Assembly: GCA_945897865.1 (NCBI GenBank)
Contig: CAMDHJ010000022.1
Coordinates: forward strand, 1 to 32,426
DNA: 32,426 nt
From: Tepidiphilus sp. J10
GTDB taxonomy: Bacteria; Pseudomonadota; Gammaproteobacteria; Burkholderiales; Thiobacillaceae
Direction of reading: 5' to 3'
Made by a program: the position numbers and the translations under genes. Under the pieces are notes generated by a model. That model saw only the letters and a list, made by a program, of their open reading frames with translations, had not been told where the DNA came from and made no database searches. Of this stretch, positions 7,435-16,631 are shown one piece after another (position 1 is the first letter of the stretch; every line of letters begins with the position of its first letter).

Positions 7435-8301
7435 ATGACTGATCTTGCAGCGAACGTCAGTGAAACAGAAACCACAGAAGCCATCATTCAATCCAGCCAA
7501 CGCGTCACTCCGGAATCCACTGACGAAGTCCGACTGATTGTGCTGCGCATCAACACCCCGGCCTTCTACTTTCTGGAGGGTCAGAACATCGGCATCCTGA
7601 CCCCGGGTCCGCATCCGTTTGGCAACAAAACACATCACCGCTACTACACCATTGCCAATGCCAACAAATCAGCTGACAGTGAAGGCGTTGAACTTGAATT
7701 GCTGGTTCGCCGCTGTTTCTACATCGATGAAGTCTCAGGCGAGCAATATCCTGGCGAAGCTTCAAACTATCTATGCAATGCGCAACCAGACGACAAGATC
7801 AGCATCACCGGTCCGCACCGCAGCCCGTTCCGCATTCCCGCTGACAAGACCAGCAACCTGCTGATGTTGGGCACCGGCACCGGAATCGCTCCTTTCCGAG
7901 CATTCCTGCGCCTGGTTTATCAGGAACAAGGCCAATGGGATGGCAAGGTACGTCTGTTCTACGGAGCTAAAACGGGCGCTGAGATGCTCTACATGAATGA
8001 CATCAATCACGATCTGGCCAATTACTACGATCAAGCGACATTCAAGGCGATTCAATCGCTCAGCAAGGGTGTGCTAAATGATGAAGGTGATGCGCTGAAT
8101 AATGGAGTCGAAGCGAATGCCAGCGAAATATGGGCACTCCTGCAAGAGCCGAAGACCCATGTTTATCTTGCCGGCATCAAGAAAATTGCGGCCGCCTTCG
8201 ATGCAAGCATGGCGAAAATGGCTGGATCAGAGTCGCAATGGCAAGCATTCAAACAAACACTGATTGAAGAGAAGCGCTGGTCGGAACTGACTTACCATTA
8301 A
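7435..8301 (+). CDS. Plant-type ferredoxin-NADP(+) reductase family protein
   Basis: The 288-residue flavoprotein has an N-terminal FAD domain with HPFGNKTHHRYYTIANA (the RxYT/S-type flavin-binding motif) and LLVRRC. Its NADP-binding domain has LLMLGTGTGIAPFRAFLRLV, LFYGAKT and HVYLAG. It should move electrons between NADPH and ferredoxin or flavodoxin. The C-terminus ends RWSELTYH, close to the plant-type pattern in which an aromatic residue stacks on the flavin. BoxA-like reductases share this layout, so the partner is uncertain. ATG 7435 is preferred because the in-frame extension to 7345 is poorly protein-like. The stop overlaps the converging msrB stop by 4 bp (8298-8301). Confidence 0.85.
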   Translation: MTDLAANVSETETTEAIIQSSQRVTPESTDEVRLIVLRINTPAFYFLEGQNIGILTPGPHPFGNKTHHRYYTIANANKSADSEGVELELLVRRCFYIDEVSGEQYPGEASNYLCNAQPDDKISITGPHRSPFRIPADKTSNLLMLGTGTGIAPFRAFLRLVYQEQGQWDGKVRLFYGAKTGAEMLYMNDINHDLANYYDQATFKAIQSLSKGVLNDEGDALNNGVEANASEIWALLQEPKTHVYLAGIKKIAAAFDASMAKMAGSESQWQAFKQTLIEEKRWSELTYH

Positions 8302-8786
8302 GAATTTTCGACAAAACTCAACGAAACAGAGTTAAGGCAATAGCGCTGCCCAGTCGGCGGCGGACCATCATCGAAGACATGACCGAGATGGCCGTCGCAA
8401 CGCGCACAACGAATCTCATCTCGAATCATCCCGTGGCTAACATCACGCACGACTCGCACATGTTCAGGGTCAAATGCCTGATAAAAACTCGGCCAACCCG
8501 TTCCCGACTCGAATTTGGCGTCAGAACGAAAAAGTGGCAAATCACACAAACGACAGTGATAGACGCCACTGGCTTTGTTTGCGAGCAAACCGCCACAAAA
8601 TGGAGGTTCCGTGCCCTGATGCAAAATCACCCTTCTTTCTTCCTCATTCAATCGCGAGACACAGCGCTCCCGCTCAACATCAGAAAGCGGGCTCAGATCA
8701 TGACCAGATGCGGAAACATGCGGTGGTATTGGACTAGTTTGAGACACATCACCCCCTAATGAGCAGTTTGAATGAATAGTATCCAT
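8298..8786 (-). CDS. msrB: Peptide-methionine (R)-S-oxide reductase
   Basis: This 162-residue protein reduces methionine-R-sulfoxide in proteins. It shows GTEPPFCGGLLANKASGVYHC, two zinc-binding CxxC motifs (CRLC and CARC), GTGWPSFYQAF, HLGHVFDDGPPPTGQRYC with the catalytic Cys in RYCLNS, and a final strand VSLSF. The first 40 or so residues (to about PLSD) are longer than usual and show no signal peptide. The ATG at 8786 has an AGGG upstream. A longer frame reaching 8969 runs through the terminator and tRNA-Asp and is rejected. The 3' end overlaps the FNR gene on the opposite strand by 4 bp. Confidence 0.93.
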   Translation of the reverse strand: MDTIHSNCSLGGDVSQTSPIPPHVSASGHDLSPLSDVERERCVSRLNEEERRVILHQGTEPPFCGGLLANKASGVYHCRLCDLPLFRSDAKFESGTGWPSFYQAFDPEHVRVVRDVSHGMIRDEIRCARCDGHLGHVFDDGPPPTGQRYCLNSVSLSFVENS

Positions 8787-8849
8787 TGAAAACAGCCCTT
8801 CATGTGAAGGTTTGTATATTGCTGATATGGGGGAAAATACGGGAAAATA

Positions 8850-8886
8850 AAAAACAGATGTTTTGCTTAAGCAAAACATCTGTTTA
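8850..8886 (-). terminator. Intrinsic terminator of tRNA-Asp
   Basis: A perfect 15-bp inverted repeat (8852-8866 with 8871-8885, loop TTAA) is followed on the minus strand by a T-rich run (TTTTTTATTTT). It lies 10 bp after the tRNA-Asp 3' end. Confidence 0.92.
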
Positions 8887-8895
8887 GTAGGGTGT

Positions 8896-8972
8896 TGGCG
8901 GAGTGGACGGGACTCGAACCCGCGACCCCCGGCGTGACAGGCCGGTATTCTAACCAACTGAACTACCACTCC
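8896..8972 (-). tRNA. tRNA-Asp (GUC)
   Basis: This 77-nt tRNA includes an encoded CCA. The acceptor GGAGTGG pairs with CCACTCC. The D arm has AGTTCAGTTGGTTAGAAT, the anticodon loop CTGTCAC contains GTC, and the T arm contains GGTTCGAGTCC. Discriminator base G fits Asp. It is transcribed from the minus strand and closed by a strong terminator just downstream. Confidence 0.97.
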
Positions 8973-9031
8973 AATTTGCTAACTGACTACTGCAAAAACC
9001 GTTTAAAAAGAATCGGCTGCGAAGTCCAAGC

Positions 9032-9060
9032 ATTATAGGTAACTAACCCCATTCCGGCAA
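9032..9060 (-). promoter_or_regulatory. Sigma70-type promoter of tRNA-Asp
   Basis: On the minus strand TTGCCG (9055-9060) and TATAAT (9032-9037) are separated by exactly 17 bp, about 60 bp before the mature tRNA 5' end. Confidence 0.7.
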
Positions 9061-9200
9061 TAGCTGCATCACGAATTCGGCCATATTTCATCATATCAAC
9101 TGTATGGAATGGGGGCTTCAACCACCTTGACCCACCCAACTTGTATCAACCGAACATCAATATAAATTCAAGGCAGGTTCAGGAAACTTTCACACTTGGC

Positions 9201-9229
9201 AAAAAAAACGGCGACTTGTTAAGCCGCCG
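9201..9229 (-). terminator. Intrinsic terminator after tRNA-Val
   Basis: On the minus strand the stem CGGCGGCTT-AAC-AAGTCGCCG (one G-T pair) is followed by eight T residues. It ends the hupB/tRNA-Val transcription unit. Confidence 0.92.
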
Positions 9230-9252
9230 AAATCTATTACTTCTCAAAAATC

Positions 9253-9328
9253 TGGTGGGTGCTAACGGGCTCGAACCGCTGACATTCTGCGTGTAAGGCA
9301 GACGCTCTACCAACTGAGCTAAGCACCC
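9253..9328 (-). tRNA. tRNA-Val (UAC)
   Basis: This 76-nt tRNA includes an encoded CCA. The acceptor GGGTGCT pairs with AGCACCC. The anticodon loop CTTACAC contains TAC, and the T arm contains GGTTCGAGCC. It starts only 10 bp after the hupB stop with no promoter between them, so it is probably processed from a hupB read-through transcript. Confidence 0.97.
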
Positions 9329-9338
9329 TTTGTTAAAG

Positions 9339-9611
9339 TTACTTCAATGAATCCTTCAAGCCCTTGCCAGGACGGAATTTTGGCACTTTGGCTGCTTTGA
9401 TCTTGATCTCATCACCCGTACGAGGATTGCGGCCTGTCCGCGCGGCGCGCTTGCCGACGTAAAATGAGCCAAACCCAACCAAAGTCACCATTTCACCCTT
9501 TTTCAAGGCCTTCTTGACTGCATCCATGGCCCCATCCAAAGCTCGGCCAGCAGCGGCTTTAGAAATATCGGCAGAAAGCGCTATCGCGTCAACCAGTTCA
9601 GACTTATTCAC
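9339..9611 (-). CDS. hupB: DNA-binding protein HU
   Basis: This 90-residue nucleoid protein matches the standard HU length and pattern: [27 protein letters not shown] at the N-terminus, [26 protein letters not shown] in the DNA-binding arm, and [12 protein letters not shown] at the end. The start is GTG 9611, because a GGGAGG ribosome binding site lies 5 bases upstream and the resulting protein begins exactly where HU proteins do. An in-frame ATG at 9632 would translate the ribosome binding site. hupB lies directly after lon, the usual order, with its own promoter overlapping the lon stop. Confidence 0.97.
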   Translation of the reverse strand: MNKSELVDAIALSADISKAAAGRALDGAMDAVKKALKKGEMVTLVGFGSFYVGKRAARTGRNPRTGDEIKIKAAKVPKFRPGKGLKDSLK

Positions 9612-9662
9612 AAAATCCTCCCTTGCAATCAAAAAAGGTAGAAATGTATTTCCAAGCGGCGT

Positions 9663-9691
9663 TTTATAGCAAGCACGCCAGCCCGCGTCAA
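9663..9691 (-). promoter_or_regulatory. Sigma70 promoter of hupB
   Basis: On the minus strand TTGACG (9686-9691) and TATAAA (9663-9668) are separated by 17 bp. The -35 box overlaps the TGA stop of lon. Confidence 0.8.
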
Positions 9692-12099
9692 TGCTTGATT
9701 ACAGCCGGTGGCTCGGTTGCAGCTGGTGTCGGGGCCGGAGTCTCGGCTACTACCTCCTCAGGCAAAGGAATCGGCATACTTTCTAGTGCCGCTTGCAAAA
9801 CCTGTTCGATCCATTTAACTGGCTGGATTTCAAGTCGGTTCTTGATGTTGTCTGGAATCTCTGTCAAATCCTTAACGTTTCCTTCTGGAATCAGCACCTT
9901 CTTGATACCACCTCGGTGCGCAGCCAGCAGTTTTTCCTTCAAACCACCAATTGGCAATACTTCGCCACGCAACGTTATTTCGCCAGTCATTGCAACATCA
10001 CAACGCACCGGAATCTGGGTGAATACGGAGACCATTGCAGTAGTGATTGCAGCACCAGCTGACGGGCCATCCTTCGGTGTCGCACCTTCCGGCATATGAA
10101 TATGCATGTCGTTCTTTTCGAACATTTCCACGCTGATACCCAATGATTTGGCACGACTGCGCATCACAGTGCGGGCAGCTTCAATGGATTCTTTCATCAC
10201 GTCGCCAAGTTGGCCGGTTCGGGTGATATTGCCTTTGCCTGGCATACGCGATGCTTCGATAGTCAGCAATTCGCCACCGACCTCAGTCCAGGCCAAACCC
10301 GTCACTTGCCCGACCTGATTGTTTTTCTCGGCCATGCCGTAAGTGAATCGTTGCACGCCAAGGTATTTTTCTAGGTTGCGCGGTGTGACGCTGATCTTGC
10401 CTTTGGCCTTCTTCAATGCCAGCGCAGTAACAGCCTTGCGACAAATTTTCGACACTTCGCGTTCCATGCTGCGCACACCGGATTCGCGGGTGTAATAACG
10501 AACGATGTCGCGCAGCGCTGCTTCGCTGACGTTCAGGTCGGTCTCTGCCAGGCCGTTATTCTTCATCTGCTTCGGCAGTAAATAACGTTGGGCGATATTG
10601 ACCTTCTCGTCTTCTGTGTAGCCTGATAACCGAATGACCTCCATCCGATCCAGTAACGGAGCCGGAATATTGAGTGAGTTGGCGGTAGCGACGAACATCA
10701 CGTCTGAAAGATCGTAATCGACTTCGACGTAATGGTCCTGGAAGGTATGGTTCTGCTCTGGATCAAGCACTTCAAGCAGCGCGGATGACGGATCGCCACG
10801 AAAGTCTTGCCCCATCTTGTCGACTTCATCCAGCAAAAACAATGGGTTACGAACCGTTGCCTTGGTCAGACTTTGCAGTATCTTTCCCGGCATGGAACCG
10901 ATGTAGGTACGCCGATGACCGCGAATCTCGGCTTCGTCGCGTACGCCACCTAGCGCCATGCGCACAAATTTACGATTTGTGGCTCGGGCGATGGACTGTC
11001 CGAGCGAAGTCTTGCCGACACCGGGCGGACCAACCAGACACAGGATCGGCGCTTTCAGCTTGTCTACTCGCTGCTGCACCGCGAGATATTCAACAATGCG
11101 CTCCTTCACCTTTTCCAGGCCGTAATGGTCGGCATTCAGCACATCCATCGCCGTTTCCAGGCTCTTGGAAATCTTGGTCTTCTTCCGCCACGGCAGGTTG
11201 ATCAATGTTTCGATGTAAGTCCGCACCACGGTGGCTTCAGCCGACATGGGCGACATCATTTTCAGCTTTTTAAGTTCTGACTCGGCTTTTTTGACGGCTT
11301 CACGCGACATGTGAGCCGCTTTGATGCGTTTGTCGAGTTCATCGACATCGCCGGTCTCGTCAACATCGCCGAGTTCCTTCTGGATCGCCTTGACCTGCTC
11401 ATTCAGATAATACTCACGCTGGCTCTTTTCCATCTGGCGCTTGACGCGGCCACGGATACGTTTTTCAACCTGAAGGATGTCGATCTCGGTTTCCATGAAG
11501 CCCATCAGATGATCCAGACGCGCCTTCAGGTCGGTCATCTCCAGGATGGCCTGCTTCTGCTCCAGCTTCAGCGGCAGATGCGCGGCAATGGTGTCAGTCA
11601 GACGTCCGGCATCGTCGATACCAGCCAGCGAAGCGAGGATTTCCGGTGGAATCTTTTTGTTGAGTTTGACGTAGTTGTCGAACTGTGCCAGCAGTGCACG
11701 CCGCATGGCTTCGATTTCCGGATCTTCGTTACCGGTCTCCGGCAATCGCTTGCCGCGGGCCAGGAAGTGGGTGTCGGCTTCGATAAATTCTTCCACCGCG
11801 ACGCGCAGATTGCCTTCAACCAGCACTTTCACGGTGCCATCGGGCAGCTTCAACATCTGCAAAATGCTGGCAATAGCGCCGACCTGATACAGGTCATCAA
11901 AACTGGGCTCATCCTTGGCAGCAGATTTTTGCGCCACCAGCAGAATGTGTTTGCCGCTCTCCATCGCAATTTCCAACGCCTTTATCGACTTGGGGCGGCC
12001 GACAAACAGCGGAATCACCATGTGCGGGAATACCACCACGTCGCGCAATGGCAACAGCGGCAGGGTAACGGGGTCAGCGAATTGTGCGATTTGGCTCAT
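9688..12099 (-). CDS. lon: ATP-dependent protease Lon
   Basis: The 803-residue cytoplasmic protease degrades misfolded and regulatory proteins. An N-terminal LAN substrate-binding domain (about 12-205) begins [20 protein letters not shown] coiled-coil linker precedes the AAA+ domain with Walker A GPPGVGKT (357-364) and Walker B LLDEVDK (422-428). The C-terminal protease domain has the dyad S680 (KDGPSAGAA) and K723 ([10 protein letters not shown]). The last 25 or so residues form a Pro/Ala/Glu tail beyond the usual end. lon follows clpX after 96 bp that contain a hairpin, so it may have partly separate control. Confidence 0.98.
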   Translation of the reverse strand: MSQIAQFADPVTLPLLPLRDVVVFPHMVIPLFVGRPKSIKALEIAMESGKHILLVAQKSAAKDEPSFDDLYQVGAIASILQMLKLPDGTVKVLVEGNLRVAVEEFIEADTHFLARGKRLPETGNEDPEIEAMRRALLAQFDNYVKLNKKIPPEILASLAGIDDAGRLTDTIAAHLPLKLEQKQAILEMTDLKARLDHLMGFMETEIDILQVEKRIRGRVKRQMEKSQREYYLNEQVKAIQKELGDVDETGDVDELDKRIKAAHMSREAVKKAESELKKLKMMSPMSAEATVVRTYIETLINLPWRKKTKISKSLETAMDVLNADHYGLEKVKERIVEYLAVQQRVDKLKAPILCLVGPPGVGKTSLGQSIARATNRKFVRMALGGVRDEAEIRGHRRTYIGSMPGKILQSLTKATVRNPLFLLDEVDKMGQDFRGDPSSALLEVLDPEQNHTFQDHYVEVDYDLSDVMFVATANSLNIPAPLLDRMEVIRLSGYTEDEKVNIAQRYLLPKQMKNNGLAETDLNVSEAALRDIVRYYTRESGVRSMEREVSKICRKAVTALALKKAKGKISVTPRNLEKYLGVQRFTYGMAEKNNQVGQVTGLAWTEVGGELLTIEASRMPGKGNITRTGQLGDVMKESIEAARTVMRSRAKSLGISVEMFEKNDMHIHMPEGATPKDGPSAGAAITTAMVSVFTQIPVRCDVAMTGEITLRGEVLPIGGLKEKLLAAHRGGIKKVLIPEGNVKDLTEIPDNIKNRLEIQPVKWIEQVLQAALESMPIPLPEEVVAETPAPTPAATEPPAVIKH

Positions 12100-12147
12100 G
12101 GTATTCTCCGGCAGTCTTGCTAACGATGCAGTTTGGACTACATGAGA

Positions 12148-12174
12148 CCGCCGGGAGTGATTTCAACCCGGCGG
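12148..12174 (-). promoter_or_regulatory. Hairpin in the clpX-lon spacer
   Basis: Perfect 8-bp arms CCGCCGGG (12148-12155) and CCCGGCGG (12167-12174) enclose an 11-nt loop. No T-run follows on the minus strand, so it could be an mRNA-stabilising or weak attenuating structure rather than a full terminator. Confidence 0.55.
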
Positions 12175-12195
12175 CGCAAATTACAAAAAGAGCCT

Positions 12196-13458
12196 TCAAC
12201 CAGCGGCTTTGGCTTGCTCAGCATAAATCAGCAAAGGCTTGCCTTCGCCAATTACGGTCTTTTCATCCACGACAACTTTTGACACATCCTTCATGCCGGG
12301 CAATTCGAACATGATGTCCAACAATGCATGCTCAATGATGGATCGCAGGCCACGCGCGCCGGTCTTGCGCTTGATGGCGCGATTGGCGATGGCGGTCAAC
12401 GCCTCTTCACGGAATTCGAGATCAACCCCTTCCATCTGGAACAGCTTCTCGAACTGCCGCGTCAACGCGTTTTTCGGCGTGGTCAAAATCTGTTTCAACG
12501 CGGTCACATCAAGTTCTTCCAGCGTCGCGATGACCGGCAGGCGACCGACGAATTCCGGGATCAGGCCGAACTTGATCAAGTCTTCCGGCTCTACCATGCG
12601 GAAAATTTCGCCAATATCCTTGCGGTTGTCCTTGCTCTTCACTTCAGCGCCAAAACCAATACCGGACTTCTCTGTGCGATCACGAATCACGCGCTCCAGG
12701 CCACTGAATGCACCGCCGACGATGAACAGGATATTGGTGGTGTCAACCTGGATATATTCCTGATTCGGGTGCTTGCGCCCGCCCTGCGGCGGTATCGAAG
12801 CAACCGTACCTTCGATCAACTTGAGCAGTGCTTGTTGCACGCCTTCGCCGGAAACGTCGCGGGTGATCGACGGGTTTTCCGAACGACGTGAAATCTTGTC
12901 GATTTCATCGATGTAAACAATGCCGTTCTTTGCCTTTTCGACGTCGTAATCACACTTCTGCAACAGCTTCTGGATGATGTTCTCAACGTCTTCACCCACG
13001 TATCCAGCTTCGGTCAGTGTCGTGGCATCTGAAATCACGAACGGCACATTCAACTGACGCGCCAGCGTTTGAGCCAGCAGTGTCTTGCCGGAACCCGTCG
13101 GACCGATCAGCAAAATATTGCTTTTGGCCAGCTCGACTTCGTCGTCTTTGCTGCCGCCAGGCTGACGCAAACGTTTGTAGTGGTTGTAAACCGCCACCGC
13201 CAACGCACGCTTGGCGGTCGCCTGACCAATGACATATTGGTCCAGCACCGCGCTGATTTCCTGTGGCGTTGGCAACTGGTCACCGGTTTCCTTGTCGGTT
13301 TCCTTGCCGACATCTTCGCGAATGATGTCGAGACAAAGATCAACGCATTCGTCGCAAATGAATACGCTGGGACCAGCAATGAGTTTGCGGACTTCATGCT
13401 GGCTTTTACCGCAGAAGGAGCAATACAGCAGTTTTTCGTCGCCTGATTTCTCGGCCAT
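12196..13458 (-). CDS. clpX: ClpXP protease ATPase subunit ClpX
   Basis: This 420-residue unfoldase feeds substrates to ClpP. The N-terminal zinc domain has C13-x2-C16 and C35-x2-C38. The AAA+ core has Walker A GPTGSGKT (119-126), Walker B VYIDEIDK (181-188), a GYVGEDVE pore-1-type loop, and the sensor region GARGLRSI near the end. It lies 51 bp after clpP in the usual tig-clpP-clpX-lon order and is complete. Confidence 0.98.
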   Translation of the reverse strand: MAEKSGDEKLLYCSFCGKSQHEVRKLIAGPSVFICDECVDLCLDIIREDVGKETDKETGDQLPTPQEISAVLDQYVIGQATAKRALAVAVYNHYKRLRQPGGSKDDEVELAKSNILLIGPTGSGKTLLAQTLARQLNVPFVISDATTLTEAGYVGEDVENIIQKLLQKCDYDVEKAKNGIVYIDEIDKISRRSENPSITRDVSGEGVQQALLKLIEGTVASIPPQGGRKHPNQEYIQVDTTNILFIVGGAFSGLERVIRDRTEKSGIGFGAEVKSKDNRKDIGEIFRMVEPEDLIKFGLIPEFVGRLPVIATLEELDVTALKQILTTPKNALTRQFEKLFQMEGVDLEFREEALTAIANRAIKRKTGARGLRSIIEHALLDIMFELPGMKDVSKVVVDEKTVIGEGKPLLIYAEQAKAAG

Positions 13459-13509
13459 GTTGGGCTCCGTGCGTAAAGAAAATCTAATACCCGATAATTT
13501 CAGTCAAGT

Positions 13510-14133
13510 TTACGCGGGGTCGTTACGATTTGCCAGAACCTTGTCTGCCAAACCATAAGCCACTGCCGTTTCTGCACTCATGAAATTATCGCGGTCGGTA
13601 TCACGTTCAATGGTTTCAATCGGTTGACCCGTATGCTCAGCCAGCAAACCGTTGAGTTTTTCCTTCAAGTAGAGGATTTCCCTGGCATGGATTTCAATAT
13701 CCGTTGCCTGCCCCTGAAAACCGCCCAGAGGTTGATGGATCATCACACGCGAATTGGGCAGCACGAAGCGCTTGCCCTTGGTGCCGGCGGAAAGCAGAAA
13801 GGCGCCCATGCTGGCTGCTTGACCAATGCACAAGGTGGATACATCCGGCTTGATGAAGCGCATCGTGTCGTAAATTGCCATCCCGGAAGTAATCGAACCA
13901 CCAGGCGAATTGATGTACAGATAAATATCCTTGTCAGGGTTTTCCGATTCCAGGAAAAGCAACTGGGCGACCACCACGTTGGCGGTCATATCGTTTACCC
14001 CTCCGACCATGAATACCACGCGTTCTTTTAACAGACGCGAATAGATGTCGTAGGCACGCTCACCCCGACCGCTCTGCTCAATGACCATGGGGATGTGCCC
14101 CAGGCCGGAAGGTTCCTGCGTCCAGTTATTCAT
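13510..14133 (-). CDS. clpP: ATP-dependent Clp protease proteolytic subunit
   Basis: The 207-residue serine peptidase forms the ClpXP barrel. The catalytic triad is visible: S108 (GQAASMGAF), H133 (MIHQPLGG) and D182 (DRDNFM). The N-terminus reads [21 protein letters not shown], which fits the family. The ATG at 14133 is preferred over the longer frame to 14202, because it overlaps the tig stop as TGATG (one shared base) and gives the family length. Translation is probably coupled to trigger factor. Confidence 0.97.
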   Translation of the reverse strand: MNNWTQEPSGLGHIPMVIEQSGRGERAYDIYSRLLKERVVFMVGGVNDMTANVVVAQLLFLESENPDKDIYLYINSPGGSITSGMAIYDTMRFIKPDVSTLCIGQAASMGAFLLSAGTKGKRFVLPNSRVMIHQPLGGFQGQATDIEIHAREILYLKEKLNGLLAEHTGQPIETIERDTDRDNFMSAETAVAYGLADKVLANRNDPA

Positions 14134-15419
14134 CAAACATTCCCCATCAAGGCTTCGAGGGTTGTCGGCACATCGGTCACTTGAGCCTGTCCCAACAACC
14201 AATTAACAATATTTTCTTCCAGCACCAGCGCTTTGGCTTCTTTCAAGCGGGTGGAATCCTGGTAATACCAGCCAACCACTTCAGACGGGTCTTCATAGCT
14301 TTGCGCAAACTCATCGACCATGGCCCGAACCTGGTCTTCACCTGCAATGATTTTCTGCTCGATGACAATCGTATCCATCAGCAAGCCAAGACAGACTCGG
14401 CGTTTAGCCTGAGGTTCAAATACGCTATCGCTCAACTTGATGTCGGCTTCTTTCATGCCGCGCGCCTTCAGATCGGTAACCGCCTTTTCCATCAACGCTG
14501 TGCGCTCCATCGCGACCAGGTTGCTCGGCACGTCGATCGGTGTCGCTTCGAGCAAGCCGTTGAGCACTTGCTCCTTCACCTTGGCTTGCACGCGACGCTT
14601 GGCTTCACGCGCCAGATTGGTCCGAATTTCATCGCGCAGACGCGCTACATCGCCATCGGCGACACCCAGACTCTTGGCAAAGTCGGCATCCACCTCGGGC
14701 ATCTTGGCTTCATGCACAGATTTGACCGTGACATTGAAGTTCGCGGTCTTGCCGGCAAGTTCCTTGGCGAAGTAATCATCAGGGAAAGTCACATCGAACG
14801 ACTTGCTTTCACCGGTCTTCATTCCCGTCAGGCTTCCTTCAAAAGCCGGCAAGGTACGGCCCTCACCCAGCACAACCGGGAAATCCTTGGCTTCACCACC
14901 GGGAAAAGCGACACCATCAATCTGGCCGATGTAATCGACATGAACACGGTCACCCTGCTGCGCTTCACGCTCGACTGCGTGGTATGTCACTCGCTGCTTG
15001 CGCAAAACATCAAGAGTGCGATCAACATCGGCATCAGTTGCCTCGACTACCGGGCGGCTCACCTGGATCTGCGACAGATCGCCCAACTTGATTTCCGGAA
15101 AAACCTCGAAAGTCGCGTTGAAAGCACCACCATCAGCCGGAGAGAATTGCGGATAACCGGCCACATGCAGGTTGTTGGATTGGATTGCGCTGCTGAATTC
15201 CTGTTGCAGGGCCTCGCCAAATACCTCATTACGTATTTCGCCTGAATAGCGAGCGGCAACCAGATTCTTAGGTGCCTTACCGGGACGGAAACCGTCCATG
15301 CGTACCGTCCGCGCCACTTGATTCAGGCGCTTACTCACCTCAGCCTGGATAGCGGCCTGGTTGACATTGAGAGTGAGGCGGCGATTGAGGCCGTCAAGAA
15401 TTTCCACGGTTGCAGTCAT
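14133..15419 (-). CDS. tig: Trigger factor
   Basis: The 428-residue ribosome-associated chaperone has an N-terminal ribosome-binding domain with the signature [12 protein letters not shown] (G-F-R-x-G-K-x-P). A central FKBP-type prolyl isomerase domain (about 155-240) has [14 protein letters not shown] and [15 protein letters not shown], and a helical C-terminal chaperone domain follows. A ribosome binding site AAGGAAAA precedes ATG 15419. A TTGACA box (15456-15461) lies upstream, but no good -10 pairs with it. It heads the tig-clpP-clpX unit. Confidence 0.97.
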   Translation of the reverse strand: MTATVEILDGLNRRLTLNVNQAAIQAEVSKRLNQVARTVRMDGFRPGKAPKNLVAARYSGEIRNEVFGEALQQEFSSAIQSNNLHVAGYPQFSPADGGAFNATFEVFPEIKLGDLSQIQVSRPVVEATDADVDRTLDVLRKQRVTYHAVEREAQQGDRVHVDYIGQIDGVAFPGGEAKDFPVVLGEGRTLPAFEGSLTGMKTGESKSFDVTFPDDYFAKELAGKTANFNVTVKSVHEAKMPEVDADFAKSLGVADGDVARLRDEIRTNLAREAKRRVQAKVKEQVLNGLLEATPIDVPSNLVAMERTALMEKAVTDLKARGMKEADIKLSDSVFEPQAKRRVCLGLLMDTIVIEQKIIAGEDQVRAMVDEFAQSYEDPSEVVGWYYQDSTRLKEAKALVLEENIVNWLLGQAQVTDVPTTLEALMGNV

Positions 15420-15569
15420 AAGGTTTTCCTTGAATGATCAATATTCATGCCAGGTTGTCAATCTGCCAAAACCCCGGAAAACCGGATGGTTTATGAACAT
15501 TGCCGTCAAAATCACTTGCGGGATTAACGACAAATTCAAGGTATTGGCGGTCATGCGACCCAGAATTAA

Positions 15570-15653
15570 TGGTGCGAAAGGGGGGACTCGAACCCCCACG
15601 CCATAGGCGCTGGAACCTAAATCCAGTGCGTCTACCAATTCCGCCACTTTCGC
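15570..15653 (-). tRNA. tRNA-Leu (UAG)
   Basis: This 84-nt class II tRNA includes an encoded CCA. The acceptor GCGAAAG pairs with CTTTCGC. The anticodon stem-loop CTGGA-TTTAGGT-TCCAG carries TAG. A long variable arm (GCGCCTATGGCG) follows, and the T arm contains GGTTCGAGTCC. It lies upstream of tig on the same strand. No obvious terminator was seen after it. Confidence 0.96.
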
Positions 15654-15739
15654 AAAAACGGCTAAGTGTAAACTAAGCGCCCCCTTTCCCGCCAGCTGTC
15701 CCCGTTGGGAAAACATCGTAACCGTATGATTTCATTAAA

Positions 15740-16630
15740 ATGAATAAAGACATGCCAGATAATTTGATGACACCAGGACATTACGAAAACTTTCCCGTCG
15801 GCTCTTTTTTCCTGCCGACCCGCCTGCGCGCACCGATTCGAGCAATTTATGCCTTTGCTCGCAGCGCCGATGATTTTGCCGACGAAGGCAACGATGCGGC
15901 GGACGTGCGGCTAGCAAAACTGGCGGAATACCATGTGCATCTGGATGCGCTGGAACGCGGAGAGAAGGTACAACACCCAGTGTTCAAGGCACTGGCGCCG
16001 TACATCAAAGAATTCAACCTACCCTACCCGCTGTTTCACGACCTGCTGTCCGCTTTCGAGCAAGACTGCACGCAGAACCGCTACGCCCATTTCGGCGAGG
16101 TGATGGATTATTGCAAGCGCTCTGCCAATCCGATCGGCCGTCTGCTGCTCAAACTGTATGGTGACGAGGATGCAAAACATCAAGCCTGGTCAGACGGCAT
16201 CTGCTCAGCACTGCAATTGATCAACTTCCTGCAGGATGTGGCGATCGACTGGCAAAAGAACCGTATCTATCTGCCGCAGGACGACATGACCAAGTTCGGC
16301 ATCAGCGAACGCCAGATTGCAGAAGGTCGTTGCGACGCGTTGTGGCAGCAATTCATGAAAGGCCAGATCGAACGCGCCCGCCGCATGTTGCAAGCCGGTG
16401 CGCCACTCGGCCTTGCATTGAAGGGACGCATCGGTTTTGAAATGCGCTTGATCATCCTGGGTGGCGAACGCATCCTGATGCAATTGCACGCAAGTCGCGG
16501 CGACATGTTCCAACAACGCCCGAAACTGGGCTGGAAAGACTGGCTTTATATGCTTTGGCGCGCCACTTTTACCCAACAACAACGCACCAGCAAGTCGACA
16601 TCTTGCAGCAGTGGCGGTTGTGGACACTGA
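15740..16630 (+). CDS. hpnC: Hydroxysqualene synthase HpnC
   Basis: The protein belongs to the squalene/phytoene synthase family. It converts presqualene diphosphate to hydroxysqualene in the HpnCDE route to squalene and hopanoids. It shows HYENFPVGSFFLPTRLR at the N-terminus, a first Asp-rich motif DDFAD (44-48) after AIYAFARSA, and a second QDVAIDW (165-171). It is the first of four tightly packed genes. The start is uncertain: ATG codons at 15740, 15752 and 15767 are all in frame, and none has a strong ribosome binding site. The C-terminus ends with an unusual Ser/Cys/Gly/His tail (CSSGGCGH). Confidence 0.92.
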   Translation: MNKDMPDNLMTPGHYENFPVGSFFLPTRLRAPIRAIYAFARSADDFADEGNDAADVRLAKLAEYHVHLDALERGEKVQHPVFKALAPYIKEFNLPYPLFHDLLSAFEQDCTQNRYAHFGEVMDYCKRSANPIGRLLLKLYGDEDAKHQAWSDGICSALQLINFLQDVAIDWQKNRIYLPQDDMTKFGISERQIAEGRCDALWQQFMKGQIERARRMLQAGAPLGLALKGRIGFEMRLIILGGERILMQLHASRGDMFQQRPKLGWKDWLYMLWRATFTQQQRTSKSTSCSSGGCGH

Positions 16631-16631
16631 G

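Noticed and set aside
8787-8969. In-frame extension of msrB to give a 223-residue protein
   Set aside because: It translates the tRNA-Asp gene and its terminator. The RIPACHAGGRGFESRPL-type peptide is a known tRNA artefact.
14181-15245. 354-residue plus-strand frame opposite tig
   Set aside because: It lies wholly antisense to a clear trigger factor gene and shows no domain; long antisense frames are expected from the codon use here.
15438-15716. Minus-strand 92-residue frame upstream of tig
   Set aside because: It is the translation of tRNA-Leu and flanking sequence (AELVDALDLGSSAYGVGVRVPPFAP), a common artefact.
15654-15739. Promoter pair between tRNA-Leu and hpnC
   Set aside because: TATGAT before hpnC and TACACT before tRNA-Leu look like -10 boxes, but no -35 box with acceptable spacing was found for either.
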